This document shows, piece by piece, positions 21,754 through 32,622 of a DNA stretch of 64,000 nucleotides; position 1 is the stretch's first letter; every line of letters starts with the position of its first letter. The position numbers and the translations under genes were made by a program. The notes beneath the pieces are model-generated. The model ran no database searches, was not told where the DNA came from, and saw only the letters and a list, made by a program, of their open reading frames with translations. This DNA is from Mytilinidion resinicola (lineage: Eukaryota; Ascomycota; Dothideomycetes; Mytilinidiales; Mytilinidiaceae): contig NW_022985448.1 in NCBI RefSeq assembly GCF_010093595.1, forward strand, positions 296,419 to 360,418. The letters are read 5' to 3'.

Positions 21754-23260
21754 TCACAAAAAGTAGTCAGCAACCGGCTTCTTCGCCGGCATCCCCCTCG
21801 AGTCCTGCGGCGCCGCATCAAACACCCTATACCGCCTGCCAGGGCCCTCCCGCCCCTGCACCTTCTCCCCAAGCACCTGTGCCCTATTCACATCCCCATT
21901 CGCCCTGCTCACGAACCCGCCGTTCCCCCCATCCTCGCCCAGCTCCAGTATCGCCGCCACATTCCCGCACCGGTAGCAGTAGTTCGGCGCGCTCCACACC
22001 GTCACGATCGTGCTGTCGAACATCTCCTTGAAGCCCTCCATGACGAGCTGGTGGGCGCGGGCGATGAGGGAGAGGTCGTTCTTGTAGTTGAAGCACTTGA
22101 CGATGTCGGCGCCGAAGAGGAAGCCTGCGCCGCGGGGGGAGAGGCCCCAGCCGTCGATCTCGTCGGGGTCTGACCATAGCAGGTCGCACATGGCGCCTTC
22201 GTGGGGGACTTCTTGTTTGCGGTCGAGCAGGCGGATTTTGTCGATGGTGTCGATCAGGGGGGAGAGGCCGCCGTGCACGCAGAGCACGGCGCCGGTGGAG
22301 GAGCCCATGGAGCCGTAGGAGGAACTTGAGGCGCCTGTACCCGGAGCGCCGGTGCGTGCGGGGGTAGGGAGGGGAGAGCTGGAGGGGTTTTGGCTAGGTT
22401 CGGCGGCGGACGATGATTGCTCGCTGTTGCGCGCGAAGCGGAACATGACTTCGCCGCTGGCGTTGAGGGTTTCGATTTCGATTTCTTGGTCTAGACCGGG
22501 CATGCTGGCTTGGGAGTTTAGGTCGGCGAAGGGAGCGTCGGAGGGTTCGAGGGTGGTGGCGGCGCCGGAGACGAGGGCGCCCAGGGCGAGGTAGTCGAAG
22601 ACTTCGCAGCAGTATCTGAACATCCTTTAGCTTGAAACTCAAAAATTTGAGGAAGTTCTATAGCATAGTACCTCCAAACATTCGCGCTCCCGTATTTCCG
22701 CAAGCATTCATCGTAGAAGCCGTACACTGTCGTAATCTGTCTTGATTCATGGTTTCCGCGAATGAGAGTTATCCGGTCTGGATACCGCACTTTGAGGCAA
22801 AGAAGGAGAAGGAAACTTTCGAGAGAATAGAAGCCCCGATCCACAAAGTCACCTGTGCGCTGTCAGTTTGATTTCTCTATGAAGAGCGGAACGACGTTAC
22901 CCATGAAAAGGTAGTTCGTGTCAGGAACATCCCCGCCGACTCGGAACAGCTCCATGAGATCGTGGAACTGCCCATGGATATCACCGCATATCTGTATTTC
23001 ACCTGCACATTAGCCCTGCCTTGTGAGAAGGTGTCTCGGAGGTCTCACCGTCACGGGCGCATCCACTCCCACAACGTTCCCTTCCTCGATCAGCAGCTCC
23101 CTCGCCTTGTAACAGAGCTCCCGGACTTGGCTCTCTGGTATTGGTCGGCATGCACGAAGTTGGAGAATTGCCCTAGACCATCGTGTTAGCCTTCTGCCCG
23201 CGGTTCAGTTGCAGGTGGCGGATGTCCGTACTGGTCAAGATCGCTCCCGCCGATGCTCAT
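21754..23260 (-). CDS. ppg1: Ser/Thr protein phosphatase Ppg1 (PP2A-like catalytic subunit)
   Basis: PPP-family metallophosphatase. Five exons on the minus strand: 23260-23232 (only 29 nt), 23172-23049, 22991-22901, 22852-22672 and 22615-21754. They give 428 residues with consistent phases. Catalytic blocks in order: GDIHGQF, GDFVDRG (spanning an intron), RGNHESRQ, then VHGGLSP after the insert, and [12 protein letters not shown]. The C-terminus DYFL is the PP2A-type tail that is methylated and bound by Tap42/B-type partners. Residues ~159-250 are a low-complexity insertion between the NHE and VHGG blocks; this insertion separates Ppg1 from PP2A, Pph3 and Sit4. In yeast, Ppg1 works with the Far complex on mitophagy and glycogen. 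Intron donors GTACTA and GTACGG are weak, but each join restores conserved sequence. Confidence 0.92.
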
Positions 23261-23820
23261 CTTGGCGGGCGCAAGACTCTTGCCCTGGCAGGGCTATCGT
23301 CAAATATTATGGCTCGATTAGGTACACAGGCACGTTGCGTTCCAATTGTTGTTCGGGTTTCTGCAAGCTTCGCGGAGTAGTGGCGGGGAAAGGCGACGTG
23401 CTGGAGAAATGGCGATTGGTGGCGGCGTTACGTAGAGTGAGGGCTATGTAGGGCGGTGCTGGCAGTTCACGATGACGCTGCTGCTGAGCGGTAACGGGGA
23501 GTCCGGGGGCGGTACAAGACACTGTGTATATTGTCAAAGGAGCAGCGAGGTCTCGGTGGATTGAAGTCGCATGCGGCCGATCTGATATGACAGGGGTCTT
23601 CGAGATCGACAGTTGCTTGGCGAAGACCAAAGATCTCTCACCACCTCAAATGCAACACCACCTCATTCCTCTTGCACACCTCAAGCTGCTATCTGCCCCT
23701 AGCCAACCCAATTGACACCGTAAGTACCCGTCCCCCCCCCTTCGCTCTCTTCTTTCACTTACCCACCATCTTCAGACCATCAATGCCGCCCCCATAACCC
23801 CCGCTACTCCACCACCCACC
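23261..23820. other. Intergenic, divergent promoters
   Basis: 560 nt between the starts of ppg1 (-) and the small TM-protein gene (+). A CT-rich tract runs up to 23820, as is common before fungal start codons. Confidence 0.5.
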
Positions 23821-24315
23821 ATGCCACCGGCACTTCACCCACGCTCGCGCATGACAATGTCGCTCTTCTCCACCACCCTCGCCATTTCCTTCCTCGTCGT
23901 CGCCACGCCCCACGTCCTTCCATGCCCCGTCCCCGCGGCCCGTGCCGACGCCGCAGACCCGGATCGGCCCCGGCGGCGGCGAAGATGTCAACGCGACGAA
24001 CACGGGAACGTCATCCCAGGGACAGAGATACAGGCTACGAGTTCAGGGGGAACGGATGCATTGGGGCTAGGGGAGAAGTGGAAGGAAGGGGAGAGGGATG
24101 TAGAGGCCGAGGTGCAGGACGAGGGGACTTCGAGGAGAGTGCCGAGGGGAAGGGAGTGCCCCGTGCCCAAGCCTGGAGGGCTCGTGGGGCAGATACTGGG
24201 GATACCAAAAGATGAGAGGGGGGAGATGCCTAGGGTTGTGAGGATAGAGCCAGTGAGGAGGAGGAGGATCGGGAGAGAGCAGCAGCTGGAGAAGGCGGAG
24301 GATGTTGCTGAGTGA
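23821..24315 (+). CDS. Small fungal protein with one N-terminal TM segment, unknown function
   Basis: A 164-residue single-exon frame. MPPALHPRSR begins it, then a hydrophobic helix at ~13-33 (SLFSTTLAISFLVVATPHVL), then the pattern PCPVP. An Arg cluster follows (RPRRRRRCQ), and the remainder is hydrophilic. A C-terminal block reads GGLVGQILGIPKDE. The layout, with a short head, a helix, then Arg-rich sequence, resembles small organelle membrane proteins conserved across Pezizomycotina. I cannot name the family with confidence; a small mitochondrial inner-membrane assembly factor is one possibility. The ATG follows a CT-rich leader, typical of real starts here. Confidence 0.6.
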   Translation: MPPALHPRSRMTMSLFSTTLAISFLVVATPHVLPCPVPAARADAADPDRPRRRRRCQRDEHGNVIPGTEIQATSSGGTDALGLGEKWKEGERDVEAEVQDEGTSRRVPRGRECPVPKPGGLVGQILGIPKDERGEMPRVVRIEPVRRRRIGREQQLEKAEDVAE

Positions 24316-24740
24316 GGGCGAATATCTCCACTATTGTACTGGTCGGCGTATAGAATTGCATTTTCAAGAGGCGTGAGAGCTCCTTGTTGCATAGGAGACG
24401 GTAGCATGGCATGGTGTGGAGCGTTTGAGCGGTGTATGAGCATCTGCTGTAAAATATGCGTGGGTAAATGCCGCAATATACATATGCTAACATGGCAAAA
24501 GTCTGCCTACACCTTTCTGTGGTGCTTTAATGTGCTAACAGAGTGCTGTATCATGATTTCCTGGCCATTTGCAAGTTGCTAAGAAATTAATTGGCCACTG
24601 GTTTAGAAATTGCGATGTCATTAAAGGTGCTGAGCGTAGTCGCGTGAGGTGAAATGCCTCGAAAACATTAGCAGCCGTGACGTCGTCCTCACTCAATCTA
24701 TATACTTTAAGTAAAATCCGAGCCCCTCATCTACTAATTG

Positions 24741-25110
24741 CCCAGCAGCTCAGTTGGTCGGCCACATCGTGTGTAAGCCCGCGGCCGGATCGTAGGCATT
24801 ATACCTCCCGAGGTAGCGTTTCACTACCGTCGACAACCTCACCTGGGTCTTGAGTTCGATTCTCGATTCGGCCCTTGTGTTAAAAAGTCGAGTTGACTTC
24901 GGGCGGCCTGGTTAGTAGAGAGGCTTGGAAGCCTGGTAAAGAGACGTATGCAGTTGGTGCGTGAGGCTGAGAGTGGCCGGTAAAGATGACGGAATGAAGA
25001 ATACCGCGGGCGGGCAGACATAGAGAAACCCCTCCGGGGTGGCTACACCCTCGAAAGAGGGTGGTGTTTTGCTCCTTAGCTGTTCTTTTTATTTCTTATT
25101 TTCCAGGTTT
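24741..25110 (+). ncRNA. Candidate tRNA-derived SINE or Pol III RNA
   Basis: An A-box-like sequence (CAGCTCAGTTGG, 24746-24757) is followed 94 nt later by a B-box-like T-arm (GAGTTCGATTCTC, 24852-24864; a 5-bp stem forms around the TTCGATT loop). GGCCGGA (24783-24789) can pair with TTCGGCC (24867-24873) as a 7-bp acceptor-like stem, but no normal D-arm lies between them, so this is not a working tRNA. About 200 nt of unrelated sequence follows. It ends in two hairpins, ACCCC-TCC-GGGGT and ACACCCTC-GAAA-GAGGGTG, the second with a GNRA loop, and then a T5 run (TTCTTTTTATTTC) suited to Pol III termination. This order fits a SINE or an unknown Pol III transcript. No target-site duplication was identified. 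Confidence 0.4.
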
Positions 25111-25469
25111 CACGCATGTTAAAATAATAGATTCAGAGACCCATTACAGTTGCCGAATTATAGCGCTTGGAGCGACGAGCGAACAACATTACCAAAATAA
25201 TGACCTTGCAATGTCCTAAGAAGTACCCAAACAATACGGGGGATTACCTTCGTAGGGAGAATTTGTCTACTCTTAACATGCACGCATGAAAGAAGCCTCT
25301 AAACCCACGCAATCCCATTTTCGCATCTCATCTAAACGGCTCGAATTAGCTTAATGCTTCTGATATAGTACACCTTGCCCATCCCATCCACTCATAACCA
25401 AATGATCCAACAGCGCCACGCTAAATCTGATCAAAGCACCGCTGACAAAAGAGAGATTTGGATATCCAT
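25111..25469. other. 3' flank of esa1
   Basis: About 360 nt of AT-rich sequence with no gene seen; probably includes the esa1 3' UTR. Confidence 0.4.
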
Positions 25470-27325
25470 TTACCAATTCCACGTCCTCGACGCCGCTGAA
25501 AAGACGGGCGGTTTCCACTGCAACTTCTCAGGGTCAATACTGCGCTTGCCCTTCAGCTTCTCCTTTGCCTTCTGCCGATCGCGCTGCTCGATGACTGCAT
25601 CGGTGAGGACGATTACGTGCTGGTTTTTCTGCCTCTGCATTAGCAACCATACTTCCCGGCAGCAAGGTGAAAAGGAGTCTGGACTTACATGATACCGCAA
25701 CATATTCAAATTCTGCAACGTGTGCAACACATCATTCGTCGTCATCGCCGCGGTTGCCCCCAAATCCTCTACATTCGCCTCCGCCCTTCCATCAATCAGC
25801 AGATCTACTATCGTCTCCTGCCAGTACGCTCGATAGCCCAGCAACCCGAGATCGGAAAGCGGCTTCTCTGGGCTGCCTAGCTTGCCCTCGCGCTTCGATA
25901 GCTCGTATGAGAAGGCAATAAGGAGCTTGCCGAAGCCTTTGCGCTGATATTGGGGTAGCGTCAGGATACAAGCGACGTTGTAGCCCTCAGCACTCTCCTT
26001 TTCCTTCGAGAAATAGCCGACCAGGTGACAGCCATGCTCGTCGCGCGTGCACATGCAATAGAAGAGAAAAGGGTCGACGTCGTAGTACAGCGTCTTGTGG
26101 TCTAGGAAGAGCTTAGAAAGGAGGCAGAGATTACGGCACCAGGTTCGCTGGCGGCGGCCATCAATCTCAAAACACGAGACATAGTCGTCGCGGTAGATCT
26201 CGTTACCCGGTGGATGCAGTAGCGTGCACTTCGACCTGTGCCGTACGAACTGTACCTCGTCGCCGAAGTAGCACAGGCAGAACTCGCAGATGTAGACCAT
26301 GTCGGCATCCGTGAAGTCGACGGGATAGGGCGAGAAGTACCACGGCTCGACCTCGAATTTGCCCATCTGGATCTTGTCGAGATTACGTACACGAGATATT
26401 TCTGTCTGGTTCTGCGTCATGGAGCCGCCGGTACGCAGTTTCTCGATTTCGTCCTCGCGCGAGTAGATCTCGGAGGGGACGGCTTTGGCGGCTGCGGCGG
26501 CGTCGGCCACGTCGACGAGGTCCATTTCCTCGTCCTCTGGCTTAGGCGTGCTGCCATCTGCAACTTCGGTTGAGATGATGGCAATGTGGTCCCTGTTCTC
26601 TTTGCCGCTGGCTTTAGTGGGCCGATGCGCTTTGCCGGGTAGGTTGACAGAGGTGGCTTCAGGGGTTGAGGAGACTTCGCGGTCTAGCTTTGAGCGCGCA
26701 CGCTTGAGGTTCTTGGGAGCTTTGGAGTTGTCTGCCTTGGGAGGTTGGGTCTTGGGGGCGGCGCTGTTGGCCTTCTTCTTGTCGGGCTTCTCTGGGGCAG
26801 GCCACTCGACCTCCCGCGTGAGATCTATGCGCTCGGCGGGAACCCATTCGTCGAGACGCTTGTTGAATTCTTCATAGTGGACGTAGAAGGTTGGTTTGCC
26901 ACGTCGGGTTCGTAGCAATAGGATTTCTGCCTTGCGTTTCTCGCCATCCTAGGAGGAGTCAGGAGCTGTGGATAGACGACTCGTGAAGATGAAGTGAAGA
27001 CTTGATAGATAGAAATCAGACGTGCACGCGCATTGCTAAGAAAGACAAATAGAAAACAAGGATCATGACAATATAAAGGATCAGAGCATATTTGATGGGG
27101 GAAGATGATCGTCGCGACGACGTTCATGCGGCGCGTCTCAAAAACAAAACTGCATACCTTCTCAACAAACGCCTTCACCCCGATCCTACAACACCCCTCA
27201 GTCAGTTTTGCTGTCGTGAATCGGTGTCGCATCGATGCATACCTTAAGGTGGCCAAAGTCGCAAAGCCTTTCTCGACCGGGTCCGGGGTGCTCGTGGGCT
27301 CGTGTGATGACTCCCGGGGCGCCAT
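25470..27325 (-). CDS. esa1: Histone acetyltransferase Esa1 (MYST, NuA4 catalytic subunit)
   Basis: Acetylates histone H4 and H2A as the catalytic subunit of NuA4. Four exons on the minus strand: 27325-27243, 27185-27158 (28 nt), 26948-25689 and 25634-25470, giving 511 residues. The joins rebuild a chromo-barrel domain ([20 protein letters not shown] through [15 protein letters not shown]). A charged linker (~85-200) precedes the MYST domain. A C2HC zinc finger uses C258, C261, H274 and C278. Lys322 (LDHKTLYYD) matches the autoacetylated lysine. C364 and E398 are the catalytic pair, and QRKGFG (372-377) binds acetyl-CoA. The last intron (54 nt) removes a stretch between MLRYH and [10 protein letters not shown]. 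Divergent from rex4 with 267 nt between starts. Confidence 0.95.
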
Positions 27326-27592
27326 GATGAGGCCAGCACGCTGTCAAAATTTGGAGATGAACAAGTCGCGTTGTGGGATGGAGTCGTCGTCGTCGTCGTT
27401 CTTGGTTTGCGACCGTGAGAGGCGGCCTTGTCTCTCATGCTTCACGTGATCTTAGCGCACGGACCTCTGCGCTAAGCCAATTACGAGCCTCTGCATCGAA
27501 AGAAATAAATTCACTGAAGAGCATCACTGCCCGCCCGTTTGATGATTGCTACGCTTTCTACACCGCCATGCCGCCAGCATGAAAGCCGTCCA

Positions 27593-28567
27593 ATGGACCT
27601 CTCAAACCTCTCCAGCAACTGGAAGAGGCTTCAGCAGACTCTCCCGAAAGCCTCGCCCGCGTCACAGTCGAAACCCGCCAATCCGCTGAAGCGCAAGAGC
27701 TCATCCGAGCAGCAGAACGGCGTCCAGAAGCAAATACCAGTACAGAAGCACAAGGCCCATGCTACCAACAGCAGCAGCAGTCTCCCACCCCCTAAGAAAC
27801 GGAGAATGGACGACCGCTACCACTCCGATTTCCCCGGTGCCTCTACAATAATACCTCGAAAAGACCAACCCAACCCCGCCGCCCTCCTCACGCCCTCCCC
27901 CCTCCACCCCGACATCCCTAACGAGGGTCTCTCCGCCACAGCTACGCCGGGGAAATATGTCGCCCTCGACTGCGAAATGGTCGGCATAGGCCCCACCCCG
28001 GACCAGGACTCGCAGCTCGCGCGCGTATCCCTCGTCAACTACCACGGCCACCAGCTCTACGACTCGTACGTGCTGCCCGTCGTCCCAATCACCGACTACC
28101 GCACACACGTGTCCGGTATAACACCCCTAGCGCTGGAAAACGCGCGGCCGTTCAATGTCGTGCAGAAAGAGGTAGCAGCGTTGTTGGAGGACCGGATACT
28201 GGTGGGCCATGCGCTGAAGAACGATCTCAGTGCGCTAATAATGCCACACCCGAAGCGGGATATCAGGGATACGTCAAGATACCCGAAGTTCAAGGAGTTG
28301 GCGATGGGGAAGACGCCCGCGCTGAGGAAGCTGGTGGATCAGTTGCTGGGGCTGAAGATTCAGGCGGGGGAGCACTCGAGTGTGGAGGATGCGAGGGCAA
28401 CGATGGTCTTGTTTCGGTTGGAGAAGGAGGGGTTTGAGGCCGAGGCCGTGAGGAGGTTCGGCAGGCAATTGGTGGCTGTCAAGGTGGATGGAGAGGGCGC
28501 AGAGGAGGGACCGTCGAAGAAAAAGAAGAAAAAGAAGAAGAAGAAGAAGAAGAAGAAGAAGACCTGA
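27593..28567 (+). CDS. rex4: RNA exonuclease Rex4 with poly-lysine tail
   Basis: DEDDh 3'-5' exonuclease acting in pre-rRNA processing in the nucleolus. One exon, 324 residues from the ATG at 27593 ([14 protein letters not shown], the usual start; a few upstream codons are open but look like leader). The catalytic residues are visible: D126 and E128 in ALDCEMVG, D211 in [11 protein letters not shown]261 and D266 in [10 protein letters not shown]. The N-terminal ~110 residues are basic and disordered, with a KKRR nuclear-localisation-like stretch. The protein ends in an unbroken run of lysines before a final Thr, encoded by an AAG/AAA microsatellite. Tail length is therefore likely to vary between strains. 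Confidence 0.95.
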   Translation: MDLSNLSSNWKRLQQTLPKASPASQSKPANPLKRKSSSEQQNGVQKQIPVQKHKAHATNSSSSLPPPKKRRMDDRYHSDFPGASTIIPRKDQPNPAALLTPSPLHPDIPNEGLSATATPGKYVALDCEMVGIGPTPDQDSQLARVSLVNYHGHQLYDSYVLPVVPITDYRTHVSGITPLALENARPFNVVQKEVAALLEDRILVGHALKNDLSALIMPHPKRDIRDTSRYPKFKELAMGKTPALRKLVDQLLGLKIQAGEHSSVEDARATMVLFRLEKEGFEAEAVRRFGRQLVAVKVDGEGAEEGPSKKKKKKKKKKKKKKKT

Positions 28568-29371
28568 GGGGGATGTGTGGCTGCTTGATATTGGAAATAT
28601 GGACGGCACAAAAATGTGGGCCTCTCGATCGACTATACTTTCACGACTGTTACGACTACGGCATCGAGATCTTTGCCAGATACAAGGTTTAATGTGATCA
28701 CCTGCCGCTCTATCCCTCTGATAATATCAGTGGCGACGAGATCGAAATTTGGAAGCAAAAAGAGGTGTAGAGATTGGCAGCTGTCACCATCAATTAACAT
28801 AGCAAGTCAGGTTACGGATATCGATTCGAGACATTGCCAGCATTACCGCTGTTGGATTAAGGGAATCGGGATATCAATGGAAGGGCGGGATGAAGGTTGA
28901 TCTAGCTTATAGATCATATAACAACTAGTACGACACCCCGATGTGTACACAAGCACTCTCCATTCCAGTTCAAGGCACTGAGCTGCTCATGCCCCAGCCT
29001 GAGATGTGGCTATGCTACGGCGAGCGCATCCTCAGTGGGGAGTGAGCAGCTTGTTAGAATCCCGATTTGGGGCCTGTACTCGAAAGTAGGCTGTTATTAC
29101 ATGACTCAAATTATGGATGTCTTTTCTTAGTAATACCAAGGACACTCTCCACATCCAGCCCATTTTGTCTCTTAGTTGTGTAACATTTCCCCTAGGTCGA
29201 GTGAACTAGGTTCTGTATTTCACAATTCTTCTACTCCTTCATTGTGCGCATGTGATCTTCATAGTTGAAGCGTGCAATTACACGTTCTTTAATCTACACA
29301 TCTCAGCCTTGTTTAGTAGCCATCCCCTCCTGAGACCCAATATCTGGCACTTACTATTCCACATCCTCTCT
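28568..29371. other. Intergenic, convergent 3' flanks
   Basis: About 800 nt between rex4 and the aldo-keto reductase, which converge here. No supported gene. Confidence 0.5.
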
Positions 29372-30751
29372 CTACAATTTCCTGGGTTTAATATGCGATT
29401 CATGCGGCACAGCATCGTAATGCCCCGCAAAGTTCGACAATCCCACATCCGCCGACGTCATGCGAGTATTATACTTCTTCCCCGTCATCTCAAACAGCAT
29501 CGTCATCGGGAAACCCACATCAAACGGCCACGCACTATCAATATCATCAATTTCCTCCTCCGTCAACTCGAGCCCCAACGCCTCGATATTCCCCTTCAGG
29601 TGCTCGACCTTGCGGCCGCCGACGATGGGGAACACGTAGGGGTACTTGTGCATGACGTACGCCAGCGCGACCGACGTAATAATTGTGCCCTTCTTCTCGG
29701 CGATGGCTTCCAGCTTCTTGGAGATGGCGATGTGCTTCTCGGAGACATTTCTGACCTTGCGGCCCTCGGCGGCCTCGCGCTGCGCATCCGTCTTGAACTG
29801 CCCGCCGCCCAGCGCGCCCCAGGGGGCAAGGGCCATGCCCTCGGCGCGCGCCATGGGGATGATGTCGCGCTCGAAGTCGCGGTCCGCGGCGGACCAGCGG
29901 CCTTGGTACACGGAGAAGGTGCGGAAGCCGTGGTCTCGGGCGTCTACGAGGACGGGTTGTCAGTATCATCTCGTGTATCCATTCTTAGCTCAGAGGAGGC
30001 AGCGCCACTTACATTGATTTGCCTTGCTCACAATCCACGCCGGCGTGTCGCTAACGCCCAGATACAGCACCTTGCCCGCCAGCACGAGCGCGTTGAGGCT
30101 CTGCATCAGCTCCTCGATGCCCGTGGTGAAGTCCCACCAATGCAGGTAGATGATGTCGAGGTATGTGGTCTGCAGCTTCTTGAGGCTGGCTTCGAGGGAC
30201 ACGTGCAGCGACTTTGTGTTGTTGCCGACGTAGTTGACCATGGTGGCCGGCTTGGGGTTGCGGTTGGAGACGAAGCAGGTGGTGAACTTTGTTGCGATGA
30301 CCATTTGGTCGCGGTTCTTGCGCGCGGCCATCCATTCGCCGATCCAAGTCTCGGATTCTTCGCCTTGGTAGTTATTGGCGCTGGGGGGGGTGTTTAGTGA
30401 GGTTTACTCATGTGGTGGTGGGAGTTGGGGAGAGCAACGTACGTGTCGATAAAGTTGCCGCCGTTGTTGTAGAAGTAGTCGAGCATTTCGAAGGTCTGCT
30501 CCTTGTTGCACTCGCCCATTATGTCCTTCCTGACTGGATATGAGCTGTTGCACATCTCGAAGAGGGTAGTAGATGCTCTATAGAGGGTTGGGAATGCTGA
30601 GGTTAGCTTGGATCACTTACCAGGTATCTCCAAAGTTCATGGCTCCAAGACATAGCGGCGAGACACGCACACCCGCAGAGGTGGACAGCACGCGGTGGAA
30701 GTCCAGCAAGCTGCGCGGCGGCAGGGGTTCTCCGAATGGGTTTCTAGACAT
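29372..30751 (-). CDS. Aldo-keto reductase, norsolorinic-acid-reductase/AAD type
   Basis: NAD(P)H-dependent oxidoreductase of the aryl-alcohol dehydrogenase-like (Aad/AflE/NorA) branch of the AKR superfamily. Four exons on the minus strand, 30751-30621, 30529-30443, 30380-30013 and 29943-29372, give 385 residues. The catalytic tetrad is complete: D72 and Y77 (FIDTANNYQ), K104 (VIATKF) and H153 (IIYLHWWDF). Joining exon 1 to exon 2 gives [15 protein letters not shown], the expected sequence; a nearer AG would create a stop. An acceptor with a run of nine C before AG precedes exon 3. Substrate unknown: homologues act on aryl alcohols or in polyketide pathways, but no polyketide synthase or other tailoring gene is nearby, so a general role is more likely. 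Confidence 0.9.
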
Positions 30752-32622
30752 GTTGAAGTATCCTTGTTCTCTACAAACTTCCCAATTGTATAGCCGACGA
30801 GATAAGAGCGAGTATAGCAGAATTTAAAGAGTCAATTGCAGATGGCGTTACGAGTGGCGTGATGTTGAAGAAAGAAGAAAGGAAGCTATGATGTAGACAC
30901 CGGTTACCTCGGACGCTCCCTGTCCCTTATATACCCCTCCTTTCCAGATTTTGTCCATTAACGCCGGTGTATGGCTTACATAGCTCTTGGCTGCTCTCCA
31001 TGAGCTCACCTTCCAGCATGTTCCGTTCCGTGGTGGTCCTGCACAAAAACGAGCCGTCGTGGTGGCATTTACGCTCCTAAATCCGGGGTATCGCCGTGCC
31101 CCGCGGAGGGACATTTTGGAGCTTGCTGTGCTGTAATGGCGATAAGGGCCTAGTGGGCCAGAATGCGGACACGAAGGTGAAGGGCGTGACGGCATTTTGT
31201 GGTATCTTGAAGATTGGACCGGATCGGACCGAGTGGAGTAGGATGCTTTAAGTTTCATAATTTTCGAGGTCAACGGGATGTCAGACTTATAGTTATATAT
31301 AGATGTCGTAAAGCCGTTGCCCGTACTCGAAGTATGCCGCTTCTTCAAAGATACCTCCGCATGCTTCACTATAACAGAGCATAGAAATCCTCCATAATCA
31401 AACATGAAGATAAAACTACTTTAGTCGGCTACGTGCCGTCCCCACGAGTCCGCCTTGTCCCTGTCATCACCTTAATGCATAGTGCACACGCTAACCGTTC
31501 AAACAACACCTGGGCATAGTCGAAGGTGACATCCGTGCCCCCGTGAGGCCCATGTTCATCCCACCAGCCAGTAACGTGTCCGCTGACTCTCTATAACTTC
31601 TAAGCCTATTCGCTAGCTCTCCAGAATATTTCGTCCGGAGATGATTTCTAAAACGTAGGTAGGGAGACGGTGGCAACAGGGCGTCGTAATAGTAGAGCAG
31701 ATCCCTGTGGCCGGAGATACTGGCGGTGGGACTCGTCCGGTGCAAGCGGAGTGTGATCCAACCACAGTCGATGTTTGGGCTTTCGTGACCAGGAAAATGA
31801 TGAGCGGTGGAAGACTTGGTGCGGATCTTAGTAATATGGATAGAGGTAGCTATGTACAAAGGTAAGTGCACTGCAGCTGTGACGATAGAGCTATACTTAC
31901 ATTTCTGGCTAATATTAATCGCTACCTTGATGTGATGTGTGCTGTGCAGTATATGATGGTTGTCCGGGTGGTCGTTGCGGTTGTCTTCGCGCTACAGCAT
32001 GCTATGTACACTCTTTTATCGCTGTATTCGCTGTCTTGGTTGCTTCAATGGACTTGGAAAATCCAAGAAGAAATCTAAATCGTCGAAGCAAGTTAGACCA
32101 CCCTTCGAAACTTCTTGTGCATTACTAACTGACTGAGTCACCCGGCAAGCAGGTATTACTCTACAACCAATCGCGATCCGTTACCGAGTTTTAGGGACTT
32201 TTCAGTAGCAAAACGTCCATGCAGAGTGAATTAACCAAACCGGCAATTCTTAGAAACTCTTGACGTAGTGATAGTAGAGAGCACTGGGTGAAAACCTGAC
32301 GGATTTTTCCCAGTTGGTTGTTTTGGGGTATAAAATCTGTCCGATCTTTGAATTCACATGCTGAAAATGAGATCAGATATCTTCAAGTGAGCTGGAAGAT
32401 CTCTAGATATCTCCCGCCTCCTAGAGCCAGATTTTGGTTCAGACAGGGAGAGCTGACGGGACGGAATTCCCAGTAGGGTCTCGTTGAACAGAACTAGCTA
32501 CTCACCCATGGAACGGGACCAACAGCGTCCTCAGAGGACCACAACCACTACTCTAGATTCCATCAGCCTTGGAAGTACAAAGACCCCGCCTCAGCGCACT
32601 TCCCTCCCTAAAAATCTCAAAA
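30752..32622. other. Gene-poor intergenic stretch
   Basis: About 1.9 kb. It includes the promoter of the reductase. Frames at 30848-31405 (-) and 31491-31871 (-) are long enough to notice but lack family features, good starts or conserved-looking composition. Nothing is supported. Confidence 0.45.

Noticed and set aside
30848..31405. 185-codon minus-strand frame upstream of the aldo-keto reductase
   Set aside because: No recognisable domain, unremarkable composition and no neighbouring exon.
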